From contig NZ_JAPEMI010000002.1 of assembly GCF_026342835.1 (NCBI RefSeq), positions 1,054,001-1,118,000 of the forward strand: a DNA stretch of 64,000 nucleotides. Direction: 5' to 3'. The position numbers and the translations under genes were made by a program. The DNA comes from Streptomyces sp. NBC_00154. GTDB taxonomy: Bacteria > Actinomycetota > Actinomycetes > Streptomycetales > Streptomycetaceae. The notes below the pieces were generated by a model. That model worked only from the letters and a program-made list of their open reading frames with translations, was not told the origin of the DNA and searched no databases. Positions 53,001 through 60,253 of this stretch are shown here, in pieces (positions within the stretch are counted from its first letter, which is position 1; each line of letters starts with the position of its first letter).

Positions 53001-53153
53001 ACGGCAGCTGAATCCGTTCGGTTGAAGGACTGCCGTCGGCTCCTCGCCCTCATCTGGCTGTTCCTGCTTTCCTTCGACAAGGGTGACAAGCCGAGGAACC
53101 CGCCGGGCACTGCGGAAAGACAGGCCAGCCGCTTGTTGAACCTGCTGGACTGA
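50100..53153 (+). CDS. pentapeptide-repeat membrane protein open in frame into an APH-like kinase
   Basis: One uninterrupted frame of 1,017 codons from ATG 50100. Residues about 95-300 are pentapeptide repeats (units like ADFESATFTG, about 20 in tandem) forming a beta helix; a non-repeat middle part carries RLEGNCTFAIVPARTQWRRL; two membrane helices are AVVWLLLAMTGTLLVMMLWG and LLGLALLAIRGYQAIRAL (about 555-690). After a Gly/Arg-rich linker the frame continues into an aminoglycoside-phosphotransferase-like kinase (about 746-1017). Because the kinase has its own start and a hairpin lies in the linker, two genes that have lost the separating stop is an alternative. Confidence 0.7.
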   Translation: MASTPAPLVPDWPYCGDGVTSGDRAGCIGRSVDPHPSCLAHLSGLDRDTHLASLNAGDDIDYRGTSFTDQLLDQLLNALSDPTTSHPRLGDARFESATFTGDADFESATFTGDARFHLAIFTGNAWFESATFTREAQFDSVTFTGTAGFESVTFNGAARFYSATFTGEAWFLLATFTDAAVFISATFTDAGFRAATFTDTADFGSAAFIRDARFASATFTGTAQFRSATFAGTADFGSASFNGAARFHSASFTGAADFESATFGGTADFGSAIFTGIADFESANFTEDVDFGAAVFERAAELGPLVCGNTVFLSGARFSGPVTLSIAARRLECHRTRWESTAALRLRHADVDFAHAVFEYPLSIAAEQAYFRHSRGTRGSVVPEDLLAGTTGSGVSIVSLRGVDAAHLVLADIDLTQCQFTGTVYLDQIRLEGNCTFAIVPARTQWRRLRPQQFTQRRTLAEEHYWRSRQPTAVPGWQQAVPNTGHTEHVGPAQLAPVYRALRKAFEDSKNEPDAADFYYGEMEMRRHDHDRPRAERALLAGYWALSGYGLRATRAVVWLLLAMTGTLLVMMLWGLPADSWKPETVGILSGRQVRLPTGKPDPVNPTNALHERLSTKRFEGSLRVVVNSVIFRSSDQDLTTAGTYTEMASRLTEPVLLGLALLAIRGYQAIRALTSGNGPDPSPPSHQPATGGQGRAWRVASGAAGLVARGHPGRVRTKRPTVRRAASQPGGRRTNRGCLAGSLSMSSGQWSTHGVELGSRSVIKRFRGEHREQAEREWRALKLLARYAPGLAPEPWGADLEAPEPTVVMSRLSGEPLRGRSLDAGQIKALAATLSRLYVAVPPDALAAVPRRPGHHQALIAQICSWTPQTQAQAGDEVSRAMNHGLAWLADAGMETAVQSDVPRVFGPGDGNLANYLWDGSEVRVVDFEDSGVSDRAFELAEITEHVATWVDQPLDIEAFLEQFELTAAESVRLKDCRRLLALIWLFLLSFDKGDKPRNPPGTAERQASRLLNLLD
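52253..52282 (+). terminator. hairpin inside the pentapeptide-kinase linker
   Basis: GAAGCGGCCC (52253-52262) and GGGCCGCTTC (52273-52282) form a perfect 10-bp stem with a 10-base loop. Its position between the last membrane helix and the kinase start fits the terminator of a once separate pentapeptide gene. Confidence 0.6.
52335..53153 (+). CDS. APH-like phosphotransferase (possible independent start)
   Basis: The in-frame ATG at 52335, with CAGGA about 9 bases upstream, gives a 272-residue protein: MSSGQWSTHGVELGSRSVIK, PTVVMSRLSGEPLRG (hinge), the catalytic loop VFGPGDGNLANYLWDG (Asp and Asn present, the usual His replaced by Pro) and the metal-binding RVVDFEDSGVSDRAFELAEI. It belongs to the APH/choline-kinase fold and probably phosphorylates a small molecule. 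Whether it is made alone, as part of the long fusion, or both is open. It has a normal family length from this start. Confidence 0.65.
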   Translation: MSSGQWSTHGVELGSRSVIKRFRGEHREQAEREWRALKLLARYAPGLAPEPWGADLEAPEPTVVMSRLSGEPLRGRSLDAGQIKALAATLSRLYVAVPPDALAAVPRRPGHHQALIAQICSWTPQTQAQAGDEVSRAMNHGLAWLADAGMETAVQSDVPRVFGPGDGNLANYLWDGSEVRVVDFEDSGVSDRAFELAEITEHVATWVDQPLDIEAFLEQFELTAAESVRLKDCRRLLALIWLFLLSFDKGDKPRNPPGTAERQASRLLNLLD

Positions 53154-53339
53154 CGAGCGTGCTTGCGGTAGCCGAGGGCGGTCGGCGGCGAGGCACATGT
53201 CCGTGACGTGACGCGGTGCCGTCGGGAGGGCATGCCCGCCCACAAGAACGTGGAGTTGCTGGAGCGGACGCACTTGCAAGACATGAGGTTCAAGCGGCAG
53301 CTCAGATTATCGAGAAGATCCACGACCGTGCGATCCCGA

Positions 53340-53640
53340 ATGGCGTGCGGCGCCATGGCCGGAGGGGCAGGCGACGACGCGGGCCGTCGCCCAGCTGGCA
53401 GCGGAGCAGGAGTCGGCCGACAACCTCGGCAATCGTGCACCGCAGCTGGACACATCCACGATGCATCCGTGGCTTGGGGGAGCGTCCAGAGCCTGTGGGG
53501 GAGCGGGCAATACCGGGCCGCGTTCGCCCGGGGCATCTACGCAGCGATTCGCAACCCGGTCGCACTCCCACGCCAGCCTCTCCGACAACAGGTTGGCCGG
53601 CAAACTACTCCGCCCTGCACAGTGAGCTCGCGCTGCTTCC
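53340..53640 (+). pseudogene. frameshifted remnant of a TIGR02391 (Ymh)-type gene
   Basis: One frame reads TRAVAQLAAEQESADNLG and APQLDTSTMHPW; another continues WGSVQSLWGSGQYRAAFARG. Together they recall the 'HPW.W..a..Lw..GqyreAV' core of Ymh-family proteins, split by a frameshift near 53470. The expected C-terminal 'K.GR.D.S...L' part is absent. The region 53154-53741 has no intact gene. Confidence 0.45.
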
Positions 53641-53741
53641 CAACTGCGGCGCAGCCCTCGGCTCGCCCCACCCGTGCTGACCTCGCACGTCCAATACCAA
53701 TGAGTGGGTTCGACCGGCACTCTCGCAGAAGACCGCGGCCC

Positions 53742-54425
53742 TCAGCGCGAGGCAGAGGGGTCGTCGAGCCAGATCACGATCCCGGTCAGGTCGTTGAGCA
53801 CGGACGCGACGCCTGCCCTGATGGCGGCCGCGCAGCGCTCGGTGGAGAACGAGTCGGGGTCGTACGTCGAGGACATGCCGAGCCCTTCGCCACGGAACGA
53901 CGCACCGGACCAGTCGACCGCCGTGACGTTGTGGGTGGGCTCGGCCAGCTCCGCGCCTACGACGAGGAACTGCTGGGACAGGTGGTTCGGGGTGACCACC
54001 GCGAGGGGGTCGACGAGGTCGTTGCCTGCGCTGACGATAAGGTCCGGGCTCATCTCGAGGGCCCTGGCAATGCTGGGAACGAGGTCGGATGTGCCGTCGG
54101 CGGTCATCGTTCTGAGGTCGACGTGCTCGTCCCCGGCCCAGTCCTGGACCGCCGTCACGAGAGTCCTGGTCGGGCGCTCGTCACCCGAGGTGAGCAGGAC
54201 GACACGGTAGTCCTTCGGCGGGTGGACCCCGGCCCAGGAACCGGGCCGCGGTGTGGCGGTCCCCTCCGGGGCGGGTGGGGAAGAGGGGTCGACGAACCCC
54301 GGACCGAGCGTGCCCACGGGAGTGGGCCGTGGGTGCGGCTGTGACCAGTCGTCGCCGGAACTGCATCCGGTGACCAGCGCGGCGGCCGCGGCCAGCGCGG
54401 CAGCGGCCCGAAGCAGGGAGCGCAA
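53742..54425 (-). CDS. lipoprotein with a BMP/periplasmic-binding-like domain
   Basis: A 227-residue secreted lipoprotein. LAAAAALVTGCSSGDDW is a signal with lipobox (LVTGC). After a Pro-rich spacer (PHPRPTPVGTLGPGFVDPSS) it has an alpha/beta domain: DYRVVLLTSGDERPTRTLVT, MSPDLIVSAGNDLVDPLAVV and TAVDWSGASFRGEGLG, resembling one lobe of BMP-type binding proteins. It is shorter than complete binding proteins, so ligand transport is doubtful. It is divergent from the HupE-like gene, with 171 bases between. Confidence 0.78.
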   Translation of the reverse strand: MRSLLRAAAALAAAAALVTGCSSGDDWSQPHPRPTPVGTLGPGFVDPSSPPAPEGTATPRPGSWAGVHPPKDYRVVLLTSGDERPTRTLVTAVQDWAGDEHVDLRTMTADGTSDLVPSIARALEMSPDLIVSAGNDLVDPLAVVTPNHLSQQFLVVGAELAEPTHNVTAVDWSGASFRGEGLGMSSTYDPDSFSTERCAAAIRAGVASVLNDLTGIVIWLDDPSASR

Positions 54426-54596
54426 GGCGATTGTCCTCCGAGTGGTGGCGGATGGTGCGTCTACATCCTGCTATCGCGGTTGGTGCCGCCTACCTCCGCA
54501 GGTGTCGTTATCGCGATTGTTGTTCCACAGTTCGCCGGCCGCCCGGGTCGTGTTCACCCGTGACGCGCACCGTGCACTGGCAACTGAAGGAGCAAC

Positions 54597-55805
54597 ATGT
54601 CACAACGAGTCCGCCGGACCGTCGTCGGGATCACCGCGGCCGTGATCGCTTTCCTGAGCGCCGGACAGCCGGCGTCCGCCCACGGGTTCACGTCGACCGC
54701 GTATGTCGACGTCGCCGAGGGCAACGAGGGTCATATACGGACGAAACTAGGGCTCGAATACGACCTCTTCGTCGTATCCGCCGCCGACTACGAGGACGAC
54801 GACCCCCTCTTCGAGACGGGAAACGCCGCGTTCGAAACAGGTGACAGCAAGGAACAGGCCGCGGCCCTCAACGCCCATGCGGAGTCGGCCGTCAGATACG
54901 TGACCGAGCGCTTCTCGGTCACCTCGGACGGCAGTACGTGCACGCCGACACGGGTCGGCGACTTCACGATCGGCCGGCATGAGGGCGTGCCGTACGCCGA
55001 TCTGCTGCTCGACTGGGCGTGCTCCGAGCGGGGCGACGACCTCGAGGTGCGCAGCGGGCTGTTCCCCGACGCCGAGACGTACGTCAAGGGCACCAAGACG
55101 ATCGTCACCTACGAGCTCGACGGCCGCTCCGGCAGTGCCGCACTCGACGCCGGTCACCCGTCCTTCTCGATCGGTCAGGCCTGGTACGAACGGTTCTGGG
55201 AGTTCTTTCGCCTGGGCGCCGAGCACCTGCTGACCGGGGTCGACCACATCCTGTTCCTGCTGGCACTCATCGCCGGGTCACGGCGCCTGCGCGAGATCGT
55301 GCTCGTGGCAACGAGTTTCACCCTGGCGCACTCGGTGACCTTCATGCTCGCCGCGCTCGGTCTGGTCGACGCGCCCGCCGGCATCGTGGAGCCCGTCATC
55401 GCGCTGTCGATCGCCGTGGTCGCCGGCTGGCACCTGTGGCGGCTCTGGCGGCGCCGCGGCCACGCGTCCGACCTTGAGACAGCAGGGCGCGGCCACTTCA
55501 GCCTGGACCGTGCGGGCTGGACCCGCCTCGGGGTCGTGTTCTACTTCGGCCTCGTGCACGGCCTGGGCTTCGCGGGCGCGCTGGGGATCGACGCGGCGTG
55601 GTCATGGACCCTGCTGTGGTCCCTGCTGGTGTTCAACGTCGGCATCGAGACCGTGCAGTTGGCCATCATCGCCGCCCTCTTCCCGCTGCTGATCGTGCTG
55701 CGCCACCGGGCTCCGACGGCCGGCCTCTGGGCGACCGGCGTGATCTCCGCCGGCGTGTCAGCCATGGGGCTGGTGTGGTTCGTGCAACGGACGTTCGGGA
55801 TCTGA
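54597..55805 (+). CDS. HupE/UreJ-family membrane protein
   Basis: A 402-residue membrane protein. A signal sequence (VVGITAAVIAFLSAGQPASA) leads to an external domain of about 185 residues (EGNEGHIRTKLGLEYDLFVV), then six membrane helices with the HupE/UreJ motifs GVDHILFLLALIAGSRRL, LVATSFTLAHSVTFMLAALG and GLVHGLGFAGALGIDAAWS. Family members are proposed to move nickel or cobalt, or have unknown function in organisms without hydrogenase; no nickel enzyme genes are nearby. The ATG follows GAAGGAGCA. Confidence 0.85.
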   Translation: MSQRVRRTVVGITAAVIAFLSAGQPASAHGFTSTAYVDVAEGNEGHIRTKLGLEYDLFVVSAADYEDDDPLFETGNAAFETGDSKEQAAALNAHAESAVRYVTERFSVTSDGSTCTPTRVGDFTIGRHEGVPYADLLLDWACSERGDDLEVRSGLFPDAETYVKGTKTIVTYELDGRSGSAALDAGHPSFSIGQAWYERFWEFFRLGAEHLLTGVDHILFLLALIAGSRRLREIVLVATSFTLAHSVTFMLAALGLVDAPAGIVEPVIALSIAVVAGWHLWRLWRRRGHASDLETAGRGHFSLDRAGWTRLGVVFYFGLVHGLGFAGALGIDAAWSWTLLWSLLVFNVGIETVQLAIIAALFPLLIVLRHRAPTAGLWATGVISAGVSAMGLVWFVQRTFGI

Positions 55806-55932
55806 GGCCGATTCAGGTCCCGCGAGATGTTCAGACAAGTCGGAGACGGCATTGGTCGCGGGTTAACCATGTGAAGGAATCGTAAGGGTCTCCATTCCGT
55901 GCACGCATGTGCGTTAAAGGAACAAAAAACCA

Positions 55933-57909
55933 ATGAAATCGAGCACTAAGAGACAGGCTCCCGGGTCTGTACGGCGCCGCGCGGCCACTGGGGCCACAGC
56001 GGCATTCCTGGGCTTGGCCGTAGCCCTCGGCGGCGGCACGGCGTCCCCCGCCGCTGCCGCCGAATCCGCCACGCTCACCGGCGTCATACTCGGCGTGGGC
56101 GCCAACGAGACCCAGCGCACCGTGACCTGGTACTCCTCGGCCGACACCGCGCAGAGGCTCCAGGTCGCCCCGACCACCGCGCTCGTCAACGGCGAGTTCC
56201 CGGCGGACGCTGCAAACTTCGACGCCACCGGCGCGGCAAACATCGCGACCAGCGGCGGCTTCAACCGCCACGCGACGATCACGGGCCTGAAGGAGCACAC
56301 GGCGTACTCCTACCGCGTCGGCACCGAGGGTAACTGGTCCTCGACCTACTCCTTCAAGACGCAGGACTTCGAGGGCGACTACGACTTCCTGTTCTTCGGC
56401 GACCCGCAGATCGGCTCGTCCGGCAACCTGGGGCAGGACCAGGCCGGTTGGCAGGACACCGTGGACGTCTCGCTCGCGGCAAACCCCAACGCCGAACTGC
56501 TGCTGTCGGGCGGTGACCAGGTCGAGTCCGCGAACACCGAGTCCCAGTGGAACTCCTTCCTGGCCCCCGACAAGCTCCGCCAGTACCCGTGGGCACCCAC
56601 CATCGGTAACCACGACGTCGGCGGCAAGGCGTACGAGCAGCACTTCACCACCCCGAACACGGACCGCTCGGGCCCGCTGTACTCCAACGGCAACCCGGCG
56701 TCCAACACGTCCGGCGGTGACTACTGGTACATCTACAAGGATGTGCTGTTCATCAACCTCAACAGCAACAGCTACGCCACCTCGCAGGGCGGCGGCGGTG
56801 ACGCGGCGCACATCAAGTACGTGACCGACGTCATCAACCAGCACGGCGCCGAGGCCAAGTGGAAGGTGCTCACCTACCACCACGCGATCTACTCGCCGGC
56901 CTCCCACGCCAAGGACAACGACAACAAGGTCCGCCGCGTCGACTTCTCGGGCGCGTTCTCCAAGCTCGGTGTCGACCTGGTCCTCCAGGGCCACGACCAC
57001 AGTTACTCGCGCAGCTACGAGATCAAGAACGGCCAGAAGGCGAACCCGGACGAGAAGCCCGGCGCCGCTGATCTGTACCCCGGTCCCGGTGGCGTCATCT
57101 ACGTGACCGCGAACTCCGCTTCGGGCTCGAAGTACTACGACATCACAAAGCCGGACAGCAGCGGCACCAGCGGTGCCGGCAACGGTGCCGACCCGCAGAA
57201 CCCGAGCAACTACTGGTACAACTCGGTCCAGAACCAGGAGCACGTCCGCACCTACGTCAAGGTCGAGGTGCGCAGCGACAAGCTCGTCGTCGAGGACATT
57301 CGCAGCGGCACCTGCGCGGCCCCGAACTCCGAGGTCGAGCAGGGCATGTCGTGCACCAACACCGACGCCGGCCAGCCTGTCGGCTCGACCGTCGACAAGT
57401 TCCAGGTGCACCCGAACCACGGCACCGGCCAGGACCTCCAGGTCAACGTGCCGAACCCGGCCCCGGGCGAGTTCGGTTGGACGATCGACGGCTACAACGG
57501 CCTGGTGGACCTCGGCACCGCGCAGGAGCGCAACGGTGACCACTTCGAGGCCTCCGGCAAGATCAACCCGATCACCGTGTCGGACAACCGCCGTTCGCTC
57601 GCCCCGTGGTCGATCTCGGCCAACGTGGGCGACTTCAAGGACGGCGACAAGACGTTCTCCGGCTCGTACCTCGGCTGGAGCCCGTACGTCCTCGACCAGG
57701 GCGCCGGCGCCACCAGCGGCGAATCGGTGGCCTCCGGCTACGAGGACAACGGCACGGGCCTGTCCGTCTCCCGCGGTCTCGCCCACGCCGACCAGGGCCA
57801 CGCCCGTGGTGGGGCCAAGCTCGGCGCCGACCTGGGTCTGAAGATCCCGGACAGCGTTACCAAGGGTGGCTACCGCGCCACTCTGACGATCACCGCACTG
57901 AGCAGCTGA
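55933..57909 (+). CDS. secreted purple acid phosphatase-type metallophosphoesterase
   Basis: A 658-residue exported phosphatase. Signal peptide to about residue 42 (ending TASPAAAAES). A fibronectin-like N-terminal domain precedes the metallophosphoesterase (about 150-370): FLFFGDPQIGSSGNL, LLLSGGDQVESAN, PTIGNHDVGGK, KVLTYHHAIYSPASHAK and LVLQGHDHSYSRSYE supply the metal ligands. The C-terminal 150 residues form a beta domain (VNVPNPAPGEFGWTIDGYNG). It releases phosphate from organic esters outside the cell. On the complementary strand at 55862-55885 the upstream region has TTCACATGG/TTAACCCGC steps that might be PHO-box half-sites. Confidence 0.93.
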   Translation: MKSSTKRQAPGSVRRRAATGATAAFLGLAVALGGGTASPAAAAESATLTGVILGVGANETQRTVTWYSSADTAQRLQVAPTTALVNGEFPADAANFDATGAANIATSGGFNRHATITGLKEHTAYSYRVGTEGNWSSTYSFKTQDFEGDYDFLFFGDPQIGSSGNLGQDQAGWQDTVDVSLAANPNAELLLSGGDQVESANTESQWNSFLAPDKLRQYPWAPTIGNHDVGGKAYEQHFTTPNTDRSGPLYSNGNPASNTSGGDYWYIYKDVLFINLNSNSYATSQGGGGDAAHIKYVTDVINQHGAEAKWKVLTYHHAIYSPASHAKDNDNKVRRVDFSGAFSKLGVDLVLQGHDHSYSRSYEIKNGQKANPDEKPGAADLYPGPGGVIYVTANSASGSKYYDITKPDSSGTSGAGNGADPQNPSNYWYNSVQNQEHVRTYVKVEVRSDKLVVEDIRSGTCAAPNSEVEQGMSCTNTDAGQPVGSTVDKFQVHPNHGTGQDLQVNVPNPAPGEFGWTIDGYNGLVDLGTAQERNGDHFEASGKINPITVSDNRRSLAPWSISANVGDFKDGDKTFSGSYLGWSPYVLDQGAGATSGESVASGYEDNGTGLSVSRGLAHADQGHARGGAKLGADLGLKIPDSVTKGGYRATLTITALSS

Positions 57910-57926
57910 TCGACCCGTCCGAACCT

Positions 57927-57962
57927 GGCGGGACGGGGCACCTACCGGTGCCCCGTCCCGCC
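57927..57962. terminator. perfect 16-bp hairpin between phosphatase and DUF916 genes
   Basis: GGCGGGACGGGGCACC (57927-57942) and GGTGCCCCGTCCCGCC (57947-57962) pair with a 4-base TACC loop. It starts 17 bases after the phosphatase stop and ends 23 bases before the DUF916 start, so it could partially terminate or stabilise the upstream message. Confidence 0.85.
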
Positions 57963-57985
57963 TGAAGTTCCAGGAGAACCCCGAC

Positions 57986-59050
57986 ATGCACCCGCCCGTC
58001 CCGCGCCGGAAGACCACCGCCAGCGCGCTCGTTCGTACCGCCACCCTGGCCCTGCTCATGGCCCTCGCGATCGTCGGCCTGCGGGTCGATCCCGCCCTGG
58101 CAGACAACGGCGACGTCACCTGGACGGTCAGAACGGCCGCGAACGGGTACGGCGACGACCGCTCCAGCTTCAGCTACGGCGTCAACCCCGGCGGCAACGC
58201 CGAGGACGCCATGGTCGTCGCCAACCACAGCAAGTCCCCGCTCGAACTCGCTGTCTACGCCGCCGACGGCTTTACCACCGGCACGGGCCAACTCGATCTG
58301 CTCACCAAGGACAAGAAGTCCGTCGGCATCGGAGCCTGGGTCCACGCCGACCGCGACAGCGTCGTGATCAAGCCCGGCAAGTCCGCCAAGATTCCCTTCA
58401 CGGTCGCCGTTCCGGACAACGCCACGCCCGGCGACTACGTGGGTGGCATCCTCACCTCTCTGCGGCAGCCCGACGAAGCCGAGGGCATCAACGTGGACCG
58501 GCGCCTCGGCATCCGGGTCAAACTGCGGGTCAGCGGCGAGCTCAAGCCGAAGCTCGCGATCGAGGACCTCCACGTGGGCTACGCCGGGTCGTTCAACCCG
58601 TTCGCCAAGGGCGACGCCACCGTCACGTACACGATCCACAACACGGGCAACGCCATCCTGTCGGCCAAGCAGGCGGTATCGGTCTCCGGCCCGTTCGGGT
58701 GGCTGCGGTCCGCAGCGGGCGACATCACCCCGCCGCCGGAGCTGCTCCCCGGTGAGAGCTGGAAGGTGAAGGCGCCCGTTCACGGCGTGGCGCCCGGGGT
58801 CAGCCTGGCCGCGACCGCAACCCTGACACCTCTGCTCACCGACGCGTCGGGCTCCACCAGTTCGCTCAAGCCGGTCCAGGCCACCGCGCACGGCTGGGCC
58901 GTCCCGTGGACGCTGTTGCTGTCGGTCGTCGTGCTGATCGCAGCAGTCGCCGGGGCACTCGTTCTTCGGCGCCGAAACCGCGTACGGCGCAAGGCGCGTG
59001 AGGACGCCCGCGTACGGGACGCGGTCGAGCAGGCGCTCCGCGACCAGTAG
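57986..59050 (+). CDS. WxL-peptidoglycan-binding-type (DUF916) membrane protein
   Basis: A 354-residue protein with a signal sequence (ATLALLMALAIVGLRVDPAL), an extracytoplasmic beta-sandwich (NGDVTWTVRTAANGYGDDRS ... VIKPGKSAKIPFTVAVPDNA; TPGDYVGGILTSLRQPDE) typical of DUF916/WxL proteins, and a C-terminal membrane helix (VPWTLLLSVVVLIAAVAGAL) with basic cytoplasmic tail. It probably anchors or binds cell-wall associated proteins. It follows the phosphatase on the same strand; the pair C-terminal beta domain and this protein might interact. The start is ATG 57986 with CCAGGAGAA upstream. Confidence 0.88.
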   Translation: MHPPVPRRKTTASALVRTATLALLMALAIVGLRVDPALADNGDVTWTVRTAANGYGDDRSSFSYGVNPGGNAEDAMVVANHSKSPLELAVYAADGFTTGTGQLDLLTKDKKSVGIGAWVHADRDSVVIKPGKSAKIPFTVAVPDNATPGDYVGGILTSLRQPDEAEGINVDRRLGIRVKLRVSGELKPKLAIEDLHVGYAGSFNPFAKGDATVTYTIHNTGNAILSAKQAVSVSGPFGWLRSAAGDITPPPELLPGESWKVKAPVHGVAPGVSLAATATLTPLLTDASGSTSSLKPVQATAHGWAVPWTLLLSVVVLIAAVAGALVLRRRNRVRRKAREDARVRDAVEQALRDQ

Positions 59051-59352
59051 CCGCAGGCGCGCCGACCGCCCGCCTGCGTCGTCGGTCCGACCGCGACGCA
59101 CTGACAGCCGAGACGGCCGCTGGCAACTACAGACGGCCAGGACCGGTTCGACGTCGTATCCACTGGGTCCACGAGTTCCTGATCGCTGGCGGCAGCACGC
59201 CGGGCAAGGTCGACGACGCCAAACCCACATCGTCGTCGATGCCGCAGATCCGGCTGACGTGACTGCGCTCTCTGCAACAGAGGCGCGTGACCTTCTTGCC
59301 CGCCTGCACGCCACGTACAGCGCGGGGTGGACCGTGCTGTGTCTGGGCTCCC

Positions 59353-59389
59353 ACAGGCCCGCATCCGCGATTCGCAGATGCGGGCCTGT
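59353..59389. terminator. perfect 13-bp hairpin in gene-poor region
   Basis: ACAGGCCCGCATC (59353-59365) pairs with GATGCGGGCCTGT (59377-59389) around an 11-base loop. It stands between the DUF916 gene and the ISL3 remnant. The plus frame before it (to 59347) reads HIVVDAADPADVTALSATEA, which looks coding but belongs to no complete gene that I can define in 59051-59400. Confidence 0.65.
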
Positions 59390-59399
59390 CTCATGAGTG

Positions 59400-60103
59400 G
59401 TCGGTAGCGGTCTGGCTTCCGCGATCTCTTGGAACAGCGTTTGTCGATGGGTTCCGGCTCTGGCCCACTTCGTGTGGTCGCGTGACTCTCGGATACGCCA
59501 ACAGGAGTCGTTTGCGCAGGAGCTCGAATCCTGCGCGGCCGAACATCTGGCGCTAGAGCATCTTGATCCGGTTGACATGACCCTCCACGACGCCGGAGTT
59601 CCAGGGCAGTGTGAGGCCCGCGGTGAGGGTGTCGAGGTCGCGTTCGAGGTGTTTGGCGAAGCTCCGGAGGCTGCAGTTCGGTGGTGGAGGTAGCCGCTTC
59701 GATCCAGGTCGGCAACTGGTCGCCCTGGAGGTGAGCGACCATGTGCCCGAAGGAGCGCAAGCGTCGACCGCAGCCGCTCGGCCCGTCGCCCGAACCTGCG
59801 GGTGAGACCGGGTACTTGCTCGGCGAAGGTCATGCGCTCGCAGGATTCCTCCTCGCGGACGAACCTCCGCACCCGCAACGACACCACGACGAACTTGCTC
59901 GCCGTCGGCAGATCACGAGGAAATCGCAGGTAGGAGCCGTGTATTCGCCCCGACCAGCACCCGCACCCCGGACAGGCCGCCCGCCCTGCGGTCGTACGGG
60001 CCTCGACCCGGACGACCGTGTCGATCACCTCGACCGATTCCACCAAAACGCCCTCGACCGAGGAAAACAGCAGCTCGTTCAACTGCGGCAGCACTTCGTT
60101 CAC
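59400..60103 (-). pseudogene. ISL3-family transposase, decayed
   Basis: The GTG at 60103 begins MNEVLPQLNELLFSSVEGVL, then VVRVEARTTAGRAACPGCGC and ERMTFAEQVPGLTRRFGRRA, the zinc-ribbon N-terminus of ISL3 transposases. From about 59800 the frame changes; HLQGDQLPTWIEA and later TLPWNSGVVEGHVNRIKML and GRAGFELLRKRLLLAYP in other frames are the C-terminal end. The catalytic centre is missing and at least two frameshifts are present, so it is dead. No terminal repeats were identified. The long open frame that continues to 57890 is antisense to the DUF916 gene and not coding. Confidence 0.75.
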
Positions 60104-60253
60104 AGCGAAGGACTGTCGACCACACCACCATCCAGCCAGGCGATTTCCGGGCGAACTTTAGTGGTCGTAGGCGGTCAGTGCGCGCATGACCGGCTGGCCG
60201 CGCATGAAGCTAGCTCCACTCATCAGGCCCCCTTGGAATCGATCATCTAGGGA

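Noticed and set aside
55831..58119. 762-codon minus-strand open frame
   Set aside because: Antisense to the phosphatase gene; repetitive Val/Arg/Gly-rich translation typical of shadows.
57890..59400. Extension of the ISL3 frame to 57890
   Set aside because: Only the first 115 codons resemble transposase; the rest is antisense to the DUF916 gene.
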